64,000 bases of DNA from Pseudobdellovibrionaceae bacterium (GTDB lineage Bacteria; Bdellovibrionota; Bdellovibrionia; Bdellovibrionales; JAGQZY01), in the NCBI GenBank assembly GCA_020635085.1, contig JACKAL010000003.1:181001-245000 (forward strand), written 5' to 3'. A model generated the notes under the pieces. The model made no database searches and had not been told where the DNA came from. It saw nothing but the letters and a program-made list of their open reading frames with translations. The position numbers and the translations under genes were made by a program. Position 1 is the stretch's first letter, and the number at the start of each line of letters is the position of its first letter. Below are positions 34,276 through 43,420 of the stretch, piece after piece.

Positions 34276-35338
34276 TATTAAAGGATTTTTAATTTTAGAA
34301 GATGGCTCCTCTTACAGTGGAGAATGGCTTTCGGGAGAAGAGCGTGCCGGAGAGGTGGTGTTTAATACATCTCATAATGGTTATGAAGAGATTGCCACTG
34401 ACCCCTCTTATTTTGGCCAAATTATGGTAATGAGTGCACCGATGCAAGGCAATTATGGTGTCGATCGTTCCTTCTGGGAGTCGCGACAACTGTGGATCGA
34501 AGGATTTGTGGCCCTGGATATTGATAAACACAACCGTGCATGGCTAGAGCGTTTAGCAGAGTTCGGTATTCCGACTCTCAATGGTATCGATACCCGTCGT
34601 TTGGTGTTGCATCTACGCAATCAGGGAACTCTTCTCGGTGCTTTAGTGAAGGCTGAAACAGAGTCGCAAGCCCAAGTCAGAGCAAAACAATTGATCCAAC
34701 AGCACAAAGAGTTACCCGGTGATTGGGTTTATACAGTGACTGTTAAAGAGAAGAAAGTTCTCAGTGGAGCGGCCTCTTCTGGACCACGTGTGGCGCTGAT
34801 TGATTATGGAACAAAACAAAATATTGTACGCGAACTTTTAAAGCGTTGTTCTGAGGTGGCAGTGTTTCCCTCGCGCAGTACCTATGAGGAAATCCAGTCG
34901 TGGAAGCCAGATGGGATTCTTTTATCCAATGGCCCTGGTGATCCTGCTAAAGTAGAAGGCACCGTGGATACTGTGCAAAAATTTTTGGGAAAAATACCGA
35001 TTTTTGGAATTTGTATGGGGGCTCAGATTATGGCTCGAGCACTAGGGGCGCAAACATACAGACTAAAGTTTGGTCACCACGGAGCCAATCACCCAGTAAA
35101 AGATTTACGAAGTGGTCATATTTACGTCACCAGCCAAAATCATGGCTATGCCATCAAAGAAGATTCCTTGCCTTCAGATGTCAACGTTAGCCATATGAAT
35201 CTGAATGATAATACAATCTCAGGGATTGAGTGTAAAAAGCGTCGCTGCTTCAGTGTGCAATTTCATCCGGAGTGTTATCCGGGGCCACGGGATGCTGAAG
35301 TTTTATTTGACGAGTTTATGGATTGGATTCGTGAATGA
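34265..35338 (+). CDS. carA: Carbamoyl-phosphate synthase small subunit
   Basis: Glutamine amidotransferase subunit that feeds ammonia to CarB. The N-terminal domain is recognised by GEVVFNTSHNGYEEIATDPS, and the class I glutaminase domain by ILLSNGPGDPAKV, FGICMGAQIMARALGAQTYR (nucleophile Cys), LKFGHHGANHPV and SVQFHPE with the His-Glu pair. The nucleophile loop reads CMGAQ where most CarA proteins have CLGHQ; the Cys and Gln are kept. Length of 357 residues is normal. It starts inside the pyrB end, and its stop overlaps the next start in an ATGA. Confidence 0.95.
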   Translation: MDSSIKGFLILEDGSSYSGEWLSGEERAGEVVFNTSHNGYEEIATDPSYFGQIMVMSAPMQGNYGVDRSFWESRQLWIEGFVALDIDKHNRAWLERLAEFGIPTLNGIDTRRLVLHLRNQGTLLGALVKAETESQAQVRAKQLIQQHKELPGDWVYTVTVKEKKVLSGAASSGPRVALIDYGTKQNIVRELLKRCSEVAVFPSRSTYEEIQSWKPDGILLSNGPGDPAKVEGTVDTVQKFLGKIPIFGICMGAQIMARALGAQTYRLKFGHHGANHPVKDLRSGHIYVTSQNHGYAIKEDSLPSDVNVSHMNLNDNTISGIECKKRRCFSVQFHPECYPGPRDAEVLFDEFMDWIRE

Positions 35339-35976
35339 ACTACGAGAAATGTATTGAGAAATTAACCGAGTATTTTTCTGGGCCAAAATACAAAAGTGAA
35401 GTTGTTAAAGCCAAAGAAAATTTTTTCAATGATATTGGTCTAAATGAGACGGACACTGGCGATTTCGAACGGAATCTCAATTTGTTTTTTGATTGGTATT
35501 TGTTCACTCGTCCGTTAAAAGGCACGTTATTAACCCCGGCAAAGTTGGCTCTTAATCTCGATAATTTTTCTATCACAAATGAGGAGCGGCCTTTTTTTGA
35601 AGCCATGTCGGAAACTCATTTTGGCCTGTTTGATTACATTAAGACTAAAGGCTCTGATCATTATGTTAAAGATCTTTTAGAGAATAAAAAAATCACTATT
35701 AAAAGTTCAAGCGTAGTGTTGGCGATCACTAAGGGTTCGATTTTTAGTGCACATATCATTGTCGATGGAAAAAATAATTATTTATCTAACGGTATTGTTT
35801 GTCATCCTCCCGAAGTGCGCAAATTTATCCTCGAACAAATTAAACAGACGTCTTCCAAATTTGAAGAACGTTGGCAGTTGGTTGTGCAGCTTATAAAAAT
35901 GTATTTTAAATTAGATCGTTATCCTCACGTGAAACACACTCAGATTTATAGCGAAAATAACAATATGAGGTTTTAA
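35335..35976 (+). CDS. Unknown protein encoded between carA and carB
   Basis: The 213-residue product has no signal peptide or membrane segment and looks like a mixed alpha/beta cytosolic protein: helical N-terminus (IEKLTEYFSG...KAKENFFNDIG), FFDWYLFTRP, strands in the middle (KITIKSSSVVLAITKGSIFS) and a helical C-terminus ending in a basic RYPHVKHTQIY stretch. Its ATG overlaps the carA stop by 4 bases and its TAA overlaps the carB ATG by 1, so its translation is locked to both subunits. It is not a known CarA or CarB domain. It may assemble or regulate the synthase; that is inference from position only. Confidence 0.78.
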   Translation: MNYEKCIEKLTEYFSGPKYKSEVVKAKENFFNDIGLNETDTGDFERNLNLFFDWYLFTRPLKGTLLTPAKLALNLDNFSITNEERPFFEAMSETHFGLFDYIKTKGSDHYVKDLLENKKITIKSSSVVLAITKGSIFSAHIIVDGKNNYLSNGIVCHPPEVRKFILEQIKQTSSKFEERWQLVVQLIKMYFKLDRYPHVKHTQIYSENNNMRF

Positions 35977-38900
35977 TGCCCTTAAAAGAAAAGTATAAAA
36001 AGATACTTATACTTGGAAGCGGCCCAATAGTTATAGGACAAGCATGCGAGTTCGATTATTCGGGCACACAAGCTTGTAAAGCATTGCGCGCATTGGGTAT
36101 TCATGTGGTTCTTATCAATTCCAATCCGGCAACGATTATGACGGATCCTGATATAGCCAATACAGTTTATATCGAACCACTGACATCGGAGATCGTTGAT
36201 AAAATTTTAGCACGAGAAAGACCAGATGCTATTATTCCCACACTTGGTGGACAAACCGCACTGAACTTAGGTTTGGAGCTGGTCACTAAAGGTATTCTTA
36301 AAAAGCACAATGTGGAGATGATCGGTGCCGACGAAAAGGTCATACGTGCGGCTGAAGATCGCGAAGAGTTTCGTAAAATTCTTGATCGGGTTCATGCAAA
36401 GTATCCCAAAAGCGAAATGGTGCGTAATTTAAAGCACGGTATGGATGTAGCGCAGAAAATTGGTTTTCCGATTATCTTGCGTCCAAACTACACTTTGGGC
36501 GGCGGCGGTGGCGGTGTCGCCTATTCTAAAGAAGAGTATGAGCAAATGTTGGCCCATGCTTTAAGTGAAAGTCCCACGTCGGAAGTTCTAGTTGAAGAAA
36601 GTATTTTAGGTTGGAAAGAATTTGAGCTTGAGGTTATGCGCGATAGCGCAGGCACGTTCGTTACGGTGTGCTCTATAGAAAACCTCGACCCCTGTGGTGT
36701 ACACACCGGGGACAGTATTACCATCGCGCCACAACAGACATTATCTGAGAGGGCCTACCAAGACATGCGTGATGAGGCACGCAAGATTCTCGATGCTGTG
36801 GGGCTTGAGTGCGGTGGGGCGAATATTCAATTTGCCGTACACCCTGATAGCGGTAAGCGCGTGGTTATTGAGATGAATCCTCGAGTAAGCCGTTCCTCTG
36901 CGCTTGCTAGTAAAGCCACCGGTTTTCCGATTGCAAAAATTGCCGCGATGCTAGCGGTGGGTTTTCGTTTAGAAGAAGTTACCAACGATATCACCAAAGT
37001 CACACCTTCTTGTTATGAACCCGCCCTCGATTATGTGGTGACAAAAATTCCACGTTTTGCTTTTGAGAAATTTCCGGGTTCGAAAGATTTGTTAACCACA
37101 CAAATGAAAAGTGTGGGTGAGGTGATGAGTATTGGGCGCACATTTAAGGAGTCTTTCCAAAAAGCGATAAACTCTTCGGAGTCTGCGTGTGGCCTGGAAG
37201 AAGTCACTTTCGCGATGGAGAAATTGACTTATCCTAACTCTCAGCGACTGTTTCATTTGGCTCAGGCGATGCGTGATGGAAAAACGATCGAAGAGATTTA
37301 TCAACTCACCCAAATTAACCCATGGTTTCTTCACCAGATAAAAGATATTGTCGATGCAGAAGAGAATCTGCAAAAGAGTTCAGGTATTGCCAATGCGGAT
37401 CAGTTGCTTTCTTTAAAACGCCTTGGTTTTTCTGATAAACGCCTTGCGCACATTACAAAAACCAGTGAGCATTTTATTAGGGAGAAGCGCCATCAGTGGG
37501 GTGTACATCCTCGCTATTTACAAGTGGACACTTGTGCGGGAGAGTTCGCCTCTTCTACACCGTATTTTTACTCCACCTATTGGTCCACGGCTTCGCAAGA
37601 AAAGTTTGGAATTCAAGATGGATCGGTGATGGTTTTAGGAAGTGGTCCTAATCGTATTGGTCAAGGCATCGAGTTTGATTACTGCTGTGTACGTGGTGTG
37701 AAGGCCCTGCAAAAGCAAAGTTACAAGGTTGCAATGGTGAACTCTAACCCCGAGACCGTCTCCACAGATTACGATACAAGCGATTATTTGTTTTTTGAAC
37801 CTCTGACGAGCGAATATGTTTTAGAGATTGCCGATTTTTTAAAACCCAAAGGTGTGATTGTTCAACTTGGTGGACAAACGCCTATCAATATTGCTAAAGA
37901 TCTCAGCGAAGGTGGACTGCAGTTGATGGGTTCGTCTTTAAATGCGATTGATCTTGCTGAGGATCGTGCACGATTTAAAGAAGTGTGCGAGGCTCTTCAC
38001 ATTAAAGTTCCTAAAGCTGGTGTAGCAAGCAATATAACGCAAGCGTTAAAGATTGCTCAAAGTGTTGGGTATCCTCTCATTTGTCGCCCGAGCTATGTGC
38101 TTGGTGGTCGTCGTATGGAGGTGATCGAAACAGATGCTGATTTACACAGTTATTTTGAGCGCCATGCCGTAGTTATTTCTCTAGAGAGTCCCTGCTTTAT
38201 GGATCAATTTCTCGAAGGTGCGTTAGAGCTAGATGTGGATATTGTGCGTGGCAAAGATTGGTGCGCTATCGGCGGAGTGATTGAACATATCGAAGCTGCC
38301 GGCGTACATTCTGGTGATAGCATGGGGGTTATTCCTCCCCAAAGAATCAAGAATGATATTTTAAAACAAATCGAAACTCTTTGTGAAAAACTAGCGCATA
38401 AAATGGAAATTATCGGGCATTTGAATGTGCAAGTGGCAGTTAAATCAGACGAAATTTATGTCATTGAGGCCAATCCACGTTGTTCGCGAACGGTGCCCTT
38501 TTTGGCAAAGGCTGCAAAAGTTCCAATTGTGGATTTGGGAGTGCTCGCCGTGATCGGAAAAACTGCAGTAGAAACACAGCCTGAAAAATATTCTTACAAA
38601 CAGCTCAAAGAAGTTTGTGTTAAAGGCGTGGTGTTTCCGTTTAATAAATTTACCGAAGCGGATTCGATTCTGGGGCCTGAGATGAAGTCCACTGGTGAGA
38701 GTATGGGACGATCTAAGGATTACAGCGAAGCTCTTTTAAAGGCATTCATTTCTAGTCATCACCGTTTGGCGAAACAGGGGGAAATTTTCCTTTCTTTACG
38801 AGAAAAGGACAAAGATGCTCTCTTAGAAACAATCAAACGTTTATCGCAGTTAGGTTATTCTTTTTCGGCAACCCAAGGGACGGCAAAATTTTTATATGAT

Positions 38901-39155
38901 CATGGTATTGACTGCATACCAGTTAAAAAAGTCCATGAGGGTCGGCCCCATTGTGTGGATCGTATTCGCTCAGGTAAAGTAGCGACGGTGATTAATACCA
39001 CGTCTGGACGTCAGTCCATAGATGCAAGCTTCAGTATTCGCCGCAGTTGTATTGACTATCGCATCCCCTGCATTACCGAGGATCATGCTGCCGAGGCCCT
39101 ACTTTTAGCATTAACAAAGTTACATGCTGGAGAATTTGACGTCGCCCCATTATAA
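35976..39155 (+). CDS. carB: Carbamoyl-phosphate synthase large subunit
   Basis: Synthesises carbamoyl phosphate from bicarbonate, ATP and ammonia for pyrimidines and arginine. Two homologous ATP-grasp halves are visible: ILILGSGPIVIGQACEFDYS near the start and VMVLGSGPNRIGQGIEFDYC at about residue 550, each followed by its SNPATIMTDPD / SNPETVSTDYDTS motif, the RPNYTLGGGGGG / RPSYVLGGRRM loop and EMNPRVSRSSALASKATGFP / EANPRCSRTVPFLAKAAKVP. A C-terminal allosteric MGS-like domain (LGYSFSATQGTAKFLYDHG) follows. The 1059-residue length is normal. The start overlaps the stop of the unknown gene upstream by one base. Confidence 0.97.
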   Translation: MPLKEKYKKILILGSGPIVIGQACEFDYSGTQACKALRALGIHVVLINSNPATIMTDPDIANTVYIEPLTSEIVDKILARERPDAIIPTLGGQTALNLGLELVTKGILKKHNVEMIGADEKVIRAAEDREEFRKILDRVHAKYPKSEMVRNLKHGMDVAQKIGFPIILRPNYTLGGGGGGVAYSKEEYEQMLAHALSESPTSEVLVEESILGWKEFELEVMRDSAGTFVTVCSIENLDPCGVHTGDSITIAPQQTLSERAYQDMRDEARKILDAVGLECGGANIQFAVHPDSGKRVVIEMNPRVSRSSALASKATGFPIAKIAAMLAVGFRLEEVTNDITKVTPSCYEPALDYVVTKIPRFAFEKFPGSKDLLTTQMKSVGEVMSIGRTFKESFQKAINSSESACGLEEVTFAMEKLTYPNSQRLFHLAQAMRDGKTIEEIYQLTQINPWFLHQIKDIVDAEENLQKSSGIANADQLLSLKRLGFSDKRLAHITKTSEHFIREKRHQWGVHPRYLQVDTCAGEFASSTPYFYSTYWSTASQEKFGIQDGSVMVLGSGPNRIGQGIEFDYCCVRGVKALQKQSYKVAMVNSNPETVSTDYDTSDYLFFEPLTSEYVLEIADFLKPKGVIVQLGGQTPINIAKDLSEGGLQLMGSSLNAIDLAEDRARFKEVCEALHIKVPKAGVASNITQALKIAQSVGYPLICRPSYVLGGRRMEVIETDADLHSYFERHAVVISLESPCFMDQFLEGALELDVDIVRGKDWCAIGGVIEHIEAAGVHSGDSMGVIPPQRIKNDILKQIETLCEKLAHKMEIIGHLNVQVAVKSDEIYVIEANPRCSRTVPFLAKAAKVPIVDLGVLAVIGKTAVETQPEKYSYKQLKEVCVKGVVFPFNKFTEADSILGPEMKSTGESMGRSKDYSEALLKAFISSHHRLAKQGEIFLSLREKDKDALLETIKRLSQLGYSFSATQGTAKFLYDHGIDCIPVKKVHEGRPHCVDRIRSGKVATVINTTSGRQSIDASFSIRRSCIDYRIPCITEDHAAEALLLALTKLHAGEFDVAPL

Positions 39156-39163
39156 CCTCTACA

Positions 39164-40042
39164 ATGGGGAGCATGGTTTTAGAAGTTAAACATTTGCGAA
39201 AAACATTTCGTGACCCATTAACCTTAAAGTCACGACAAGTTCTTTATGATGTGAGTTTTCATGTTCCGGAAAAAACGATTACAGCCTTTTTAGGTGGTAA
39301 TGGCGCCGGCAAAACAACCACAATGAAGTGTATTCTAGGTCTTCTCAAGCATGAGAGTGGAGACATTTCATTTTTTGATAATAAGGAAGAAGATTTTCGC
39401 AAGCACATTGGTTATCTTCCAGAGCGACCGTATTTTTATGAATATTTAACTGGAGTTGAGTTCTTAACGTTTTATGGTCAGCTTTCGATGGACGTGTCTA
39501 AACAAAAATTAAAGGAACGGGTAGAGTTTTTATTGGAGCGCGTGGGCCTGGCTCATGCAGGTAATAAACTTCTAAGAAGTTATTCTAAGGGAATGTTGCA
39601 GAGAGTGGGTCTTGCTCAGGCGATTATTCATGATCCGCGTTTTTTGATTCTGGATGAGCCGATGTCTGGTCTCGATCCTGATGGTCGCCATCAAGTGGCT
39701 GAATTGATTCGCGAGCTAGGGCAAAAAGGCACTACAATTTTCTTTAGCAGTCACTTAATAGATGACATAGAGCGTCTCTGTAATCGTTTGGTCGTGATTA
39801 ATACTGGTAAGATTCTCTACGATGGAGAAATTCGCGATTTTATCAAAGCCGATGCCAAAGATTTTGAGGTTATCTACCGTAAAGAAACACAACTTTTAAA
39901 GGAAAAAGCCTCATCAATAACAGAGGTTATGAATTGTTTACGTAAAATTGAGCAGGAAAAAGGAACGCTCATTTCAGTTATTGAACCGCGTTTAGGATTG
40001 GAAGAAGCTTATAATCAATTTCGTCAAAGAGCGGTACCATGA
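39164..40042 (+). CDS. ABC transporter ATPase (exporter type)
   Basis: Nucleotide-binding subunit of an ABC-2 type exporter. Walker A GGNGAGKTTTMKCILGLL (about residue 45), Q-loop GYLPERPYFYEYL, signature RSYSKGMLQRVGLAQAI and Walker B FLILDEPMSGLDPDGR with the switch histidine in FFSSHLIDDIERL. The SKGM signature and the PERPYFYEYLTG segment are typical of the CcmA/NatA-like family. Two ATG codons (39164 and 39173) are possible; neither has a strong ribosome binding site. It overlaps the permease by 4 bases. The substrate is unknown. Confidence 0.9.
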   Translation: MGSMVLEVKHLRKTFRDPLTLKSRQVLYDVSFHVPEKTITAFLGGNGAGKTTTMKCILGLLKHESGDISFFDNKEEDFRKHIGYLPERPYFYEYLTGVEFLTFYGQLSMDVSKQKLKERVEFLLERVGLAHAGNKLLRSYSKGMLQRVGLAQAIIHDPRFLILDEPMSGLDPDGRHQVAELIRELGQKGTTIFFSSHLIDDIERLCNRLVVINTGKILYDGEIRDFIKADAKDFEVIYRKETQLLKEKASSITEVMNCLRKIEQEKGTLISVIEPRLGLEEAYNQFRQRAVP

Positions 40043-40794
40043 ATAAAATTATTATAATTGCATTAAGTACATTTAAAGAGTTGATTCGCAATCGAATTTT
40101 TTATTTATTTTTATTTTTTGCATTTTTACTGGTGTTTTTAGGAGTTGCTGTCGGTCAACTTAGTCATACGGAGCAGTTTCGTTTAACGATAAGCCTCGGA
40201 TTGGCAGCAATTCACATGTGCATTATGGTCATAACTATTTTGCTCGGGAGCACGGTTATTTCAAAAGAGATTGAACGTTTAACAATTTTAACACTCCTGT
40301 CTCGACCAGTAAGTCGTACACAGTTTCTTTTGGGCAAGTACGGGGGCCTTGTTGTACTCTTGTTTGTTTTTAACGTGGGGTTCTTCGCTGTATTTTGTTT
40401 AAACCTCCTGTTTATGGATTTTTCAGTGACAGTTCATGATTTATGGCCAGTCTTTTATGGGATTTTTTTGGAATCTTTGGTGTTATTGGCAATTACCATT
40501 TTCTTTTCAACATTTTGTGCACCTTACTTAACAGTGCTATTTTCAATTTGTTTATTTTTAGTGGGACATTGGGATTTGAGCAGTATCTATGTAGTGAAAG
40601 AGGGGACTCATGGTGCCCTTCACTACTTAAAAATCATTTTACCCAATATGGAAATCTTTAATTGGAGGGTGAACCCACTTGAACCCTTTGTGACAGGTCA
40701 TGTGTTGCTGAATAGTACCCTCACGTCTATGGCTTGGGTTGCCTTTTTTCTCATTCTCGGTTCAACTGTATTTATGAAGAAAGATTTTGCCTAG
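40039..40794 (+). CDS. ABC-2 type transporter permease
   Basis: Membrane partner of the ATPase with which it overlaps by 4 bases. The 251-residue protein has about six hydrophobic segments, starting with FKELIRNRIFYLFLFFAFLL, the form seen in NosY/ABC-2 permeases, and EIERLTILTLLSRPVSRTQF between membrane spans 2 and 3, a motif common in this family (E(I)ERGTxxxLLSKPVSR). The end is FFLILGSTVFMKKDFA. Together they would form an exporter in the inner membrane. The genes lie between carB and the pilus genes, and the substrate cannot be deduced. Confidence 0.87.
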   Translation: MNKIIIIALSTFKELIRNRIFYLFLFFAFLLVFLGVAVGQLSHTEQFRLTISLGLAAIHMCIMVITILLGSTVISKEIERLTILTLLSRPVSRTQFLLGKYGGLVVLLFVFNVGFFAVFCLNLLFMDFSVTVHDLWPVFYGIFLESLVLLAITIFFSTFCAPYLTVLFSICLFLVGHWDLSSIYVVKEGTHGALHYLKIILPNMEIFNWRVNPLEPFVTGHVLLNSTLTSMAWVAFFLILGSTVFMKKDFA

Positions 40795-40861
40795 GGTGGG
40801 TACTCGCCCCGGATGAGATCCTTGAGTCCATTATAACTCTCAGTTTTTGAATGAGGATTTG

Positions 40862-41641
40862 ATGCCATTAGAGTTTTACTATTTCTGCTTTTTTTTATTT
40901 GGTCTCATCTTCGGTAGTTTTGCCAATGTCTTAATACTGCGTATTCCTCAAGAACAAAGCATAGTACCACGTAGCCATTGTCCGAAATGTTCTCATTCTA
41001 TAGGTTGGCAAGACAATATACCGATTTTGTCTTGGCTATGGTTAAAAGGGAAATGTCGCCATTGTCGAACAAAAATATCTTTTCGTTATCCACTGATTGA
41101 GCTGATGAGTGGCGTCCTTTTTGTTTCAATTTTTCATCAATATGGTTTTTCGTATTATACTTTTGAACTGCTGATTTTTGCTTATTTTGCATTCGTGGCA
41201 GCTTGGATTGATGTAGACCATATGATTTTACCTGATGTATTTACACTTGGTGGTTGCGTGATTGGTCTTGTAGGGGCAATGCTCAATCCCGAGAGAAACT
41301 TTTATGATGCTCTATTTGGATTATTGCTTGGTGGCGGCTTCTTTTTTTTAATCGCCTATGTGGGTGAACTTATATACAAACGAGAGGCGATGGGTGGCGG
41401 TGATATTAAACTTCTTGCTTGGATTGGGTCTGTTTTAGGCCTTAATTCCATTATGTATACCGTAGCGGTATCAGCATTCATTGGAGTCTTTTTTGGTTTG
41501 GTTCGTTTAGTGCTTTTTCGTAAAAGTTTGCGTGATCCCGTTCCCTATGGCCCTTTTTTAGTAATTGCCTCTTTTTGCTACTTCTTATGTGATATTCCTA
41601 CTATGGTCCAGTGGTTCTTATTTTTGCCACTTCAGCCCTAG
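40862..41641 (+). CDS. pilD: Prepilin peptidase / N-methyltransferase
   Basis: Inner-membrane aspartic protease that cuts and methylates type IV pilin leaders. The ATG at 40862 has GAGG upstream. The N-terminal membrane segment (FGLIFGSFANVLILRIP) is followed by a cytoplasmic zinc-binding pair CPKC...CRHC, then RYPLIELMSG. The two catalytic aspartates are in AAWIDVDHMILPD and in the GxGD motif MGGGDIKLLAWIG. Length of 260 residues is typical. It directly precedes the pilMNOPQ operon, separated by a 126-bp region with a promoter candidate, so pilin processing and machine assembly are clustered. Confidence 0.94.
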   Translation: MPLEFYYFCFFLFGLIFGSFANVLILRIPQEQSIVPRSHCPKCSHSIGWQDNIPILSWLWLKGKCRHCRTKISFRYPLIELMSGVLFVSIFHQYGFSYYTFELLIFAYFAFVAAWIDVDHMILPDVFTLGGCVIGLVGAMLNPERNFYDALFGLLLGGGFFFLIAYVGELIYKREAMGGGDIKLLAWIGSVLGLNSIMYTVAVSAFIGVFFGLVRLVLFRKSLRDPVPYGPFLVIASFCYFLCDIPTMVQWFLFLPLQP

Positions 41642-41671
41642 TAGAGGTGATGGTCCAATTCTGAGCGATTA

Positions 41672-41700
41672 TTGACTTTGGTGGTGCCGTTCTATTTAAT
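41672..41700 (+). promoter_or_regulatory. Candidate promoter for the pilM operon
   Basis: TTGACT (41672-41677) and TTTAAT (41695-41700) are 17 bases apart, 68 bases before the pilM start. This is the only clear promoter-like pair in the 126-bp gap after pilD. Confidence 0.5.
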
Positions 41701-41767
41701 TTAGGGTGAGCCCTCGATAGACATGACACTTATTTGAGGTTCTTTATACGTAAAAGGTACGGCATCG

Positions 41768-42808
41768 ATGTTTTTTAAAAAATCACCCTTAGGATTAGAC
41801 TTAGGGTCTAGTTCTATCAAAATTGCAGAAATCTCTATGAAGGGTAAGAAGGCCGTTCTTCAGGATTTTACTATTGTACCTATTTTAAAAGGCGCGATAG
41901 AAAGTGGTGATGTTGTAAACCCAGACTCTGTCGCAGTAGCTATTCGTAGCAGTACAGAAAAAAAAGCCTATGCAAAACGTTCTGTTGTTGTAGGTATGTT
42001 TGGCGGCGCAGTTATTGTAAAAAAAATTACAATGCCCAAGATGGATCCCAAAATTGTAAATGAACAATTAAGATGGGAGGCCGAACAATATATTCCATTT
42101 AATATTGATGAAGCGGTTTATGACTTTCATATTTTAGGGGGTCAAAGCACGGAAACGATGGATATTCTCTTAGTTGCCGCTCGGCAAGAGCATATTTTTC
42201 GTTACTTTGAATCAGTGGAAACGGCGGGGATGTCATGTGCGGTCGTCGATGTTAATGGGATAGCACTCGCCAATTGTTTTGAGTTTAACTACGGGTTGGT
42301 CCCTGGAACAGTGGCTCTTGTTAATATTGGTGCAAGTGTCGTTAATCTTGTTATTCTTGAATCCGGAAATGTTGTTTTTGCACGCGATATTCCCTATGGT
42401 GGTTTTTTGTATGATGCAGAGATCTCAAGAGATCTTGGTGTTGGTCCGCAAGAGGCCGAGAGTCTAAAGCTGGGGGTAGCATATCAGCAAGCGACACCGC
42501 CGGAGGTTATGGCAGCGATTCAATCAGTGAATGAAATGCTGAGCGTGGAAGTGAACAACAGTTTTGATTTTTACAAATCGAGCGGAACTGGATTAAGTGT
42601 AGATAAAATTTATGTTAGTGGGGGCGTCTGTTTAACTCCTGGACTTTTAGACAAGATCCAAGAAATCACGACGATCAAATGCGAGATTTTAGATCCATTT
42701 CGCAATGTCGAATTTAATAAGAAGAAAATCTCCGCAGAGTTTTTTGAACAAATCCGGGTTTTTGCTCCAATCTCTTTAGGATTGGCGCTGCGAGGGTCGT
42801 TTAAATGA
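41768..42808 (+). CDS. pilM: Type IV pilus assembly protein PilM
   Basis: Actin-like cytoplasmic protein that binds the N-terminus of PilN and links the pilus alignment complex to the assembly ATPases. Family marks are LGLDLGSSSIKIAEIS at the start (nucleotide-binding loop), the segment EQLRWEAEQYIPFNIDEAVY, ILLVAARQEHI, ALVNIGASVVNLVIL and KIYVSGGVCLTPGLLDKIQE. The 346-residue length is standard. The stop overlaps the pilN start by 4 bases. It heads the operon pilM-N-O-P-Q. Confidence 0.95.
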   Translation: MFFKKSPLGLDLGSSSIKIAEISMKGKKAVLQDFTIVPILKGAIESGDVVNPDSVAVAIRSSTEKKAYAKRSVVVGMFGGAVIVKKITMPKMDPKIVNEQLRWEAEQYIPFNIDEAVYDFHILGGQSTETMDILLVAARQEHIFRYFESVETAGMSCAVVDVNGIALANCFEFNYGLVPGTVALVNIGASVVNLVILESGNVVFARDIPYGGFLYDAEISRDLGVGPQEAESLKLGVAYQQATPPEVMAAIQSVNEMLSVEVNNSFDFYKSSGTGLSVDKIYVSGGVCLTPGLLDKIQEITTIKCEILDPFRNVEFNKKKISAEFFEQIRVFAPISLGLALRGSFK

Positions 42809-43419
42809 TCAAGATTAACCTCGCCAACTCCATTTTAAAAAAATCAGAGAAAGAAGCTGCTGCTCTTGGTTCCTCCAAGGCAGCCCAAACACGCGATACA
42901 GTGATTAAAATCCTCCTTATTGTCTTGCCGGTGATTGGTTTCCGTCTTTACGAAGGGCATGAGTTAGAACAGAAACAGGCTCATTTACATGAACTTATTC
43001 AACAAAAAGATAAAATGGCTCAAGAGTTGAGCAAATTGGGTTCAGTAGATGAAATTATTAAACAGGTAGACGAACAGAAAAAAGAATTAGCAGAAAAATT
43101 TAGCGTTCTAAAACAAATTTTTGGTTTACGTCGGCAGAAAATCCAAGCACTAGCGCTGTTACAAAAGCATATTCCTCCTTCCTGTTGGTTGGAAGAAGTC
43201 AATGTACTAGAAGATAACAGTCTTACCAATGGTAAAATTCGTACTTTAATTAAAGTGATTGGTTTTGGAACCTCAGTCGAGGACATTCAGACTTTTGCAA
43301 GTTTACTAAATCTAGAGAAGGCCGTGTTTGATAAGGTTCGTCCCCCTGAAATTTCTGCCGAAGTAGCAGGTAAAGAGGGAACAAAGAAATTTACCATGGA
43401 TATGTTTTTAAAGGAATAA
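42805..43419 (+). CDS. pilN: Type IV pilus assembly protein PilN
   Basis: Bitopic inner-membrane protein that pairs with PilO. The short cytoplasmic N-terminus begins with IKINLANSI, the conserved motif that PilM binds (INL). A membrane segment lies at about residues 32-48 (VIKILLIVLPVIGFRLY), followed by a periplasmic coiled coil (HLHELIQQKDKMAQELSKLG) and an alpha/beta ferredoxin-like domain (PPSCWLEEVNVLED...IRTLIKVIGFG). The N-terminal part is longer than usual (about 30 residues before the membrane). It overlaps pilM by 4 bases and is followed by pilO after a single base. Confidence 0.9.
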   Translation: MIKINLANSILKKSEKEAAALGSSKAAQTRDTVIKILLIVLPVIGFRLYEGHELEQKQAHLHELIQQKDKMAQELSKLGSVDEIIKQVDEQKKELAEKFSVLKQIFGLRRQKIQALALLQKHIPPSCWLEEVNVLEDNSLTNGKIRTLIKVIGFGTSVEDIQTFASLLNLEKAVFDKVRPPEISAEVAGKEGTKKFTMDMFLKE

Positions 43420-43420
43420 G

